Source of the DNA: Sulfotelmatobacter sp963788225
GTDB taxonomy: Bacteria; Acidobacteriota; Terriglobia; Terriglobales; Acidobacteriaceae
Direction: 5' to 3'
Assembly: GCA_963788225.1 (NCBI GenBank)
Contig: CAWBGI010000001.1
Location: forward strand, 434,001 to 498,000
DNA length: 64,000 nucleotides
The stretch's first letter is position 1; each line of letters begins with the position of its first letter. The notes beneath the pieces are model-generated. The model did not search any database and had not been told where the DNA came from. It saw only the letters and a program-made list of their open reading frames with translations. Shown here piece after piece: positions 60,651-64,000 of this stretch. A program made the translations under genes and the position numbers.

Positions 60651-61502
60651 CTAGGGCCCGAACAAAAATCGCAGCGCTTCCGGAAACCGCTCCGCCCAAG
60701 CCGCCTCGCTGTGTCCGGCTCCATCCTTGATCACCAGCCGCAACCGCTTTTCACTCAGCACCGCTCGCCGAATAATGGCGGCCAGTTCCCGCACATCGTC
60801 CACCACAGTGCGGCTGCGCTCGGCATTTCCTGCCTCGGCGGTTCCCGCTGCCAGAAAAATTCTCTCCGGCCAAATTCTCACCGACCGGCTCTCTTTGATC
60901 GCCTGCCGGTGAGACGCCCACAGCGAAGGACTCTCCAGCAGCAACCGGCCAATCGCTCCGGGCCGCGCAATCGCCGTGTACAGCGCGATCAGCGCGCCCA
61001 GCGACGATCCCCCCAACCCGGTATTCTCCGGCCCGATTGCCACGCGATACGTACGCTCTACAAACGGCATCACTTCCTTCATCAGAAAATCCGGATAATG
61101 CCGCCCGCGCACGCGCAGCGTCATAGGATGCATGGAGCGGTGCGGCATATACTCGCGGATGCGGTCCTTGCCTGTATTATCGATGCCGACAACGATCATC
61201 GGAGGTATTGCGCCCTCGCGAATCAGCCGGTCGGCGGCCTCATCCACCTGCCACTCGATTCCGGTGAAAGAAGTAGCAGCCTCGAACAGATTCTGCCCGT
61301 CATTTAGATAAAAAACCGGGTAATGCCGGCCTGCATTCCCGGCATCGTCGTAGCCAGGGGGAAGCCACACCCGCAAGAAACGTGTGTTCTTGAAGATGCG
61401 GCTGCGAAATTTGTGCAGCCGCAGGTCGCCGGCCACCCCGCCAGCACGCACGACCTCACCAACCGCCCCGGCTTCATTTTTGTTTTTTTGGATTCTTGCC
61501 AT
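60651..61502 (-). CDS. Esterase D/enterochelin-esterase-like alpha/beta hydrolase
   Basis: The 283-aa hydrolase shows FLRVWLPPGYDD, YPVFYLNDGQNLFEAATSFT, and the nucleophile elbow TGLGGSSLGALIALYTAIAR. It has LFLAAGTAE-like strands (IFLAAGTAEAGNAERS) and GAGHSEAAWAERFPEALRFL with the catalytic His. This family includes Fes-type and feruloyl esterases, and it lacks a signal peptide. The substrate is not predicted. It converges on the GT87 gene with an 87-bp gap. Confidence 0.88.
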   Translation of the reverse strand: MARIQKNKNEAGAVGEVVRAGGVAGDLRLHKFRSRIFKNTRFLRVWLPPGYDDAGNAGRHYPVFYLNDGQNLFEAATSFTGIEWQVDEAADRLIREGAIPPMIVVGIDNTGKDRIREYMPHRSMHPMTLRVRGRHYPDFLMKEVMPFVERTYRVAIGPENTGLGGSSLGALIALYTAIARPGAIGRLLLESPSLWASHRQAIKESRSVRIWPERIFLAAGTAEAGNAERSRTVVDDVRELAAIIRRAVLSEKRLRLVIKDGAGHSEAAWAERFPEALRFLFGP

Positions 61503-61525
61503 CAGAAGAGTTTTGTTTGCTTTTG

Positions 61526-61592
61526 GGTGGCGCAGCGCTTCAGCGCTGCGATGGGAGGCTCAGAGAGATGAGGCTTTAGCCTCTGAGCGATA
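61526..61592. repeat. Dispersed palindromic repeat (GCGCTTCAGCGC family)
   Basis: GGTGGCGCAGCGCTTCAGCGCTGCGAT contains the palindrome CGCAGCGC-TTCA-GCGCTGCG. It is followed by a GAGGCT-TTA-GCCTC hairpin. The first unit matches the sequence at 10521-10544. It lies between the esterase and VKOR genes. Confidence 0.75.
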
Positions 61593-61596
61593 ACCC

Positions 61597-62064
61597 TTAC
61601 GCCCTAGCCTTCACCATTCCCGCCAGCACCGTGATCCCCGCAATCAAACTCAGAGAACTCAAACACAGAATGCACCACGTGTCCAGCACAAATCCCTCAA
61701 CATACGTCAAATACAAAGCGAACGCCAATCCTGCGCCGGCCGCCACCAGCAGGCGCAACGGCGTCTCCGCCCGAGATCGATAAACCGTCGCCAGCGCCAA
61801 GAGCACTCCATAGCCCACGACACCAATCGCCGCCACCGGAATTCCCATCACGCTCGAATACTCGCTCCGGTTTACGACGTCGCAATTGAATCGCTCCCCA
61901 AAATCGCAGAACGCCGACGCCGACTTCGCATAGTGCCGCTGCAGCGAAACCGCCGAAATCACTATGCCCGCCAACGCCAGAACCGCGATCGCCGCGAACA
62001 GCACCCGACGGTCCCTTGTGAAAATGTCGTTCTCCGCGGCAGCTTGATTTCCTGGCGCACTCAC
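61597..62064 (-). CDS. Vitamin K epoxide reductase (VKOR) family protein
   Basis: The 155-aa, four- to five-helix protein has loop cysteines Cys53 and Cys61 (AFCDFGERFNCDVV) and the active-site CXXC in LDTWCILCLSSL (Cys131, Cys134). Bacterial VKOR homologues pass oxidising equivalents from quinone to a thioredoxin-like partner for disulfide formation. The gene overlaps the thioredoxin-fold gene upstream by four bases (GTGA start), which fits that scheme. GTG is the start codon. Confidence 0.9.
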   Translation of the reverse strand: MSAPGNQAAAENDIFTRDRRVLFAAIAVLALAGIVISAVSLQRHYAKSASAFCDFGERFNCDVVNRSEYSSVMGIPVAAIGVVGYGVLLALATVYRSRAETPLRLLVAAGAGLAFALYLTYVEGFVLDTWCILCLSSLSLIAGITVLAGMVKARA

Positions 62065-62489
62065 GGCAAACTACACCCAGTCTTATCGCTCAACTCCTGC
62101 ATGGGGAACACACCTTCGATCGGCTTACCATTCTCAAACTGCCAACTCGGAAACAATTTCACCCCGGCCGCCGTGCATGCCGGCGTCAGTTGAGTTGAGC
62201 CCTTGATCGCACATTCCACATAGGGCACGTATTGAAACGCCTTTCCAAACATGGCTTTCTGGTCGGCGCAGTGCGGACACCAGTACAGCCCATACATCTT
62301 CGCGTGCTTCGTGGCCAGACACTTCGCGAACCCATCGTAGCGGTGATTTTTATACTCCCAGCCCCCGGCCCAAGCCACCACAAACAACAGCGCAATTCCG
62401 CCCCAGATCAGCTTCTTTCTCCGCGACTGCGGACTCGCCTCCGGCGTCCCCTCGCGCTCCTGCTGCCGTTTTCGCCTTGCGTCAGACAT
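62061..62489 (-). CDS. Membrane-anchored thioredoxin-fold protein, VKOR partner
   Basis: The 142-aa product has a charged N-terminus, one helix (LIWGGIALLFVVAWAGGWEY) and a short thioredoxin-like domain with YWCPHCADQKAMFGKAF (Cys71/Cys74). The cis-Pro region is LFPSWQFENGKPIEG. The CPHC active site is typical of DsbA-like oxidants. It is translationally coupled to the VKOR gene. The two would form a periplasmic disulfide-forming pair, as in fused VKOR-Trx proteins. Confidence 0.85.
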   Translation of the reverse strand: MSDARRKRQQEREGTPEASPQSRRKKLIWGGIALLFVVAWAGGWEYKNHRYDGFAKCLATKHAKMYGLYWCPHCADQKAMFGKAFQYVPYVECAIKGSTQLTPACTAAGVKLFPSWQFENGKPIEGVFPMQELSDKTGCSLP

Positions 62490-62527
62490 GATCTCTTTTT
62501 ATATCACGGCCTTCGCGACGCCTTGAT

Positions 62528-62971
62528 TCACGATTTTTCTTGCCGAGCCTTCCAGACTCCTGCGAGCGCCAGCAGTTGGACGAGGCATGCCGCAATCACG
62601 ACCAGGACAGCCAGCAGAAACAGTGGTGCATGCAGCGACTCCAACGGCATGATCGTGACCAGCAGGGCAGGAAGACAAAGAAGCGTGAGTGCATTCAACC
62701 CTGCCAGGCGCAGCCCCCAGGATTGTCCCAGCGCCGTTCCCGACCAAAACGTCGACACGCCCAACGGAAGCAGCAGAATTCCCACCAGAATATGATTCAG
62801 CCGCATGGCCGCAATCGCCAGCGGGATGGAATCAGAATGCAGTTGCCGGCTCAACCAACCTATTAAAAAGGGAGTGGCAATTAAGTGAATGATACCCAGT
62901 AAGATCAGCAGGATTCCGGTCGCCTGCGTCAACCGCGGCGCCCAGCGTGCGAGTTTCGAAGCCATGCTCAT
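62528..62971 (-). CDS. Four-helix membrane protein of unknown function
   Basis: The 147-aa product is almost wholly hydrophobic (GILLILLGIIHLIATPFLIG; LNHILVGILLLPLGVSTFWS; LTLLCLPALLVTIMPLESLH; VVIAACLVQLLALAGVW). It has no recognisable motif beyond conserved-looking His/Asn in a loop. It follows the lipid kinase on the same strand after a 30-base gap. Function unknown. Confidence 0.65.
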   Translation of the reverse strand: MSMASKLARWAPRLTQATGILLILLGIIHLIATPFLIGWLSRQLHSDSIPLAIAAMRLNHILVGILLLPLGVSTFWSGTALGQSWGLRLAGLNALTLLCLPALLVTIMPLESLHAPLFLLAVLVVIAACLVQLLALAGVWKARQEKS

Positions 62972-63001
62972 CGCGATACGCTCTTGTGCTTTATTCCCTC
63001 C

Positions 63002-63910
63002 CTAAGCCACCACGTCCAACGCCCCCGGCAGCACATCCAACTCTTCGCAATGCAATGTCAGCACTTCTCCATCCACCATCAAATCCACCGGAGCATCCAA
63101 ATCAAACTCGACACGAGACACGGCTTTGCGCTCGGCCAGCGGATGTTCAATGTGGGTGCCATCGTAGAGTTTCGGCAAATTCCGCAACAGCCCCAACCGC
63201 CCAATCGCACCCCAGCGGACGTATTCAATCCGACCGCTATTCACCTCGGCCTTGGGCGCGATCATCATCGTGCCGCCGGTAAACTTGCTGTTGTTAAAGG
63301 TGAGAAACAAACAGCGCCGGCGGTCAAACTCCGGTTCCCCGTCAACTCGCACCGGAAACGGCCGCCGGTGCAATCGCGCCAGACCCAGAAAAATCGAAAT
63401 CACGTAACCCAATTGTCCGTGGCTGCTGAAGCGCCGCGCCCGCAATGTGGCCACGTCCGCCGCAAACCCGACGCTCAATAGATTGATATAGTGGATCACT
63501 CCGCCACGGTGCCGCAAGCGCAATACATCGCAGGCCTGCGTTCGGCCAGCAATCAGCGAGCCGATCGCGTGCTCCAACCCGCGGTCGCTGAAGTCACGCA
63601 GAAAAGAATTCCCCGTCCCGAGCGGCAGGAACCCTAGTGTCGGACGCTCAGCAGCACTCGCCTCAGGAAAAAGCCCATTCACCACTTCATACGACGTCCC
63701 ATCGCCGCCCACTGCGATGAAACGCCGCTGCCCGCGCCCGTATGCCTCGCGCGCGATCCGCGTAGCATCCCCCGCGCCTTGCGTCTCCACGACGTCAATC
63801 AGAGTCCCGCCGGCTCGCAAACGCTCCAGCGCCGGACCGAGCATCTTGCGGCCGCGCCCGCCCCCCGCCGCAGGATTTACGATCGCCAGATACGGTGCCC
63901 GCCCATTCAC
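63002..63910 (-). CDS. Diacylglycerol/sphingosine-type lipid kinase (YegS/DgkB family)
   Basis: The 302-aa kinase has YLAIVNPAAGGGRGRKMLGP, RFIAVGGDGTSYEVVNGLFP (the GGDGT nucleotide-binding motif) and LGFLPLGTGNSFLRDFSD. The C-terminal beta-rich domain includes AEVNSGRIEYVRWGAIGRLG. It phosphorylates diacylglycerol or another lipid alcohol. The GTG start at 63910 overlaps the stop of the upstream acyl-activating gene by four bases, so the two are coupled and likely act in lipid turnover. Confidence 0.93.
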   Translation of the reverse strand: MNGRAPYLAIVNPAAGGGRGRKMLGPALERLRAGGTLIDVVETQGAGDATRIAREAYGRGQRRFIAVGGDGTSYEVVNGLFPEASAAERPTLGFLPLGTGNSFLRDFSDRGLEHAIGSLIAGRTQACDVLRLRHRGGVIHYINLLSVGFAADVATLRARRFSSHGQLGYVISIFLGLARLHRRPFPVRVDGEPEFDRRRCLFLTFNNSKFTGGTMMIAPKAEVNSGRIEYVRWGAIGRLGLLRNLPKLYDGTHIEHPLAERKAVSRVEFDLDAPVDLMVDGEVLTLHCEELDVLPGALDVVA

Positions 63911-64000
63911 AACCCCACCACCGCCCCGCGCTCCAGCATTTTTCCAATTTCCTCCGCCAGCGCCTGCCGCTTGATCTTCATCGACGCAGTCCGGGGAAAA
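63907..64000 (-). CDS. Acyl-activating enzyme, C-terminal end (partial, runs off the right edge)
   Basis: Only ~30 residues are inside: FPRTASMKIKRQALAEEIGK then MLERGAVVGL and stop. FPRTxSxKIKR is the C-terminal catalytic-lysine motif of acyl-CoA synthetases/AMP-binding enzymes. The TGA overlaps the GTG start of the lipid kinase by four bases. The rest lies outside the window. Confidence 0.8.
   Translation of the reverse strand, partial: FPRTASMKIKRQALAEEIGKMLERGAVVGL

Overview
The window looks like chromosomal DNA of a soil-type Acidobacteriota bacterium (Terriglobia, Koribacter-like). This is inferred from the high GC content of the core genes and from the protein types present: a tricorn-type protease, GloVer-repeat secreted protein, TolB-like propellers, an acidobacterial-style secreted DUF5818-like protein and a TonB-family protein. 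Many short dispersed palindromic repeats point the same way. No rRNA, tRNA or CRISPR array was seen.

Positions 1-10443 hold a potassium-uptake (Kdp) locus. On the minus strand, in order of transcription, are a KdpD N-terminal (sensor/USP) protein, KdpE, an 83-aa unknown protein, a 28-aa membrane peptide, KdpF, KdpA, KdpB, KdpC, an NtrB-like histidine kinase and the start of an NtrC-like response regulator. The catalytic half of KdpD (DUF4118-GAF-kinase) is a separate gene on the plus strand, so KdpD is split. A four-fold, 11-bp-periodic TTA(C) array upstream of the structural genes is a candidate KdpE operator.

Positions 10586-23042 hold housekeeping genes: a peroxiredoxin, an acyl-CoA synthetase, ThiG, a DivIC/FtsB-like protein, CutA, a methyltransferase, a cystathionine synthase/lyase-type enzyme, a cysteine synthase and UvrC. 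In the peroxiredoxin an in-frame TGA replaces the peroxidatic cysteine and is followed by a good SECIS-like hairpin, so it is very probably a selenoprotein. A phosphoglucomutase gene survives only as its two ends (15080-15485). Dispersed repeats have become coding in uvrC and in a 604-aa unknown gene.

Positions 23108-25963 form an accessory patch that appears less GC-rich: a translationally coupled HEPN protein plus ORC/CDC6-like AAA ATPase, then a VapBC toxin-antitoxin pair. Positions 26055-32315 carry a TolB-like propeller, an HEGGH membrane protein, an N-acetylglucosamine kinase-type protein, a cupin and two transporters. Positions 32368-34276 are a complete IS1595-family element with 25-bp inverted ends and a perfect 8-bp target duplication, carrying a DUF3800 passenger gene. 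A zinc-ribbon membrane protein and an HNH-type protein follow.

Positions 36837-64000 are mainly core genes: TonB-family protein, M48 protease, tricorn-like protease, DNA polymerase IV, glycogen synthase, KsgA, a Memo-family protein, RuvC, a SulP transporter, a pyrophosphate-type phosphofructokinase, two membrane glycosyltransferases, an esterase, a VKOR/thioredoxin pair, a lipid kinase, and the C-terminus of an acyl-activating enzyme at the right edge.
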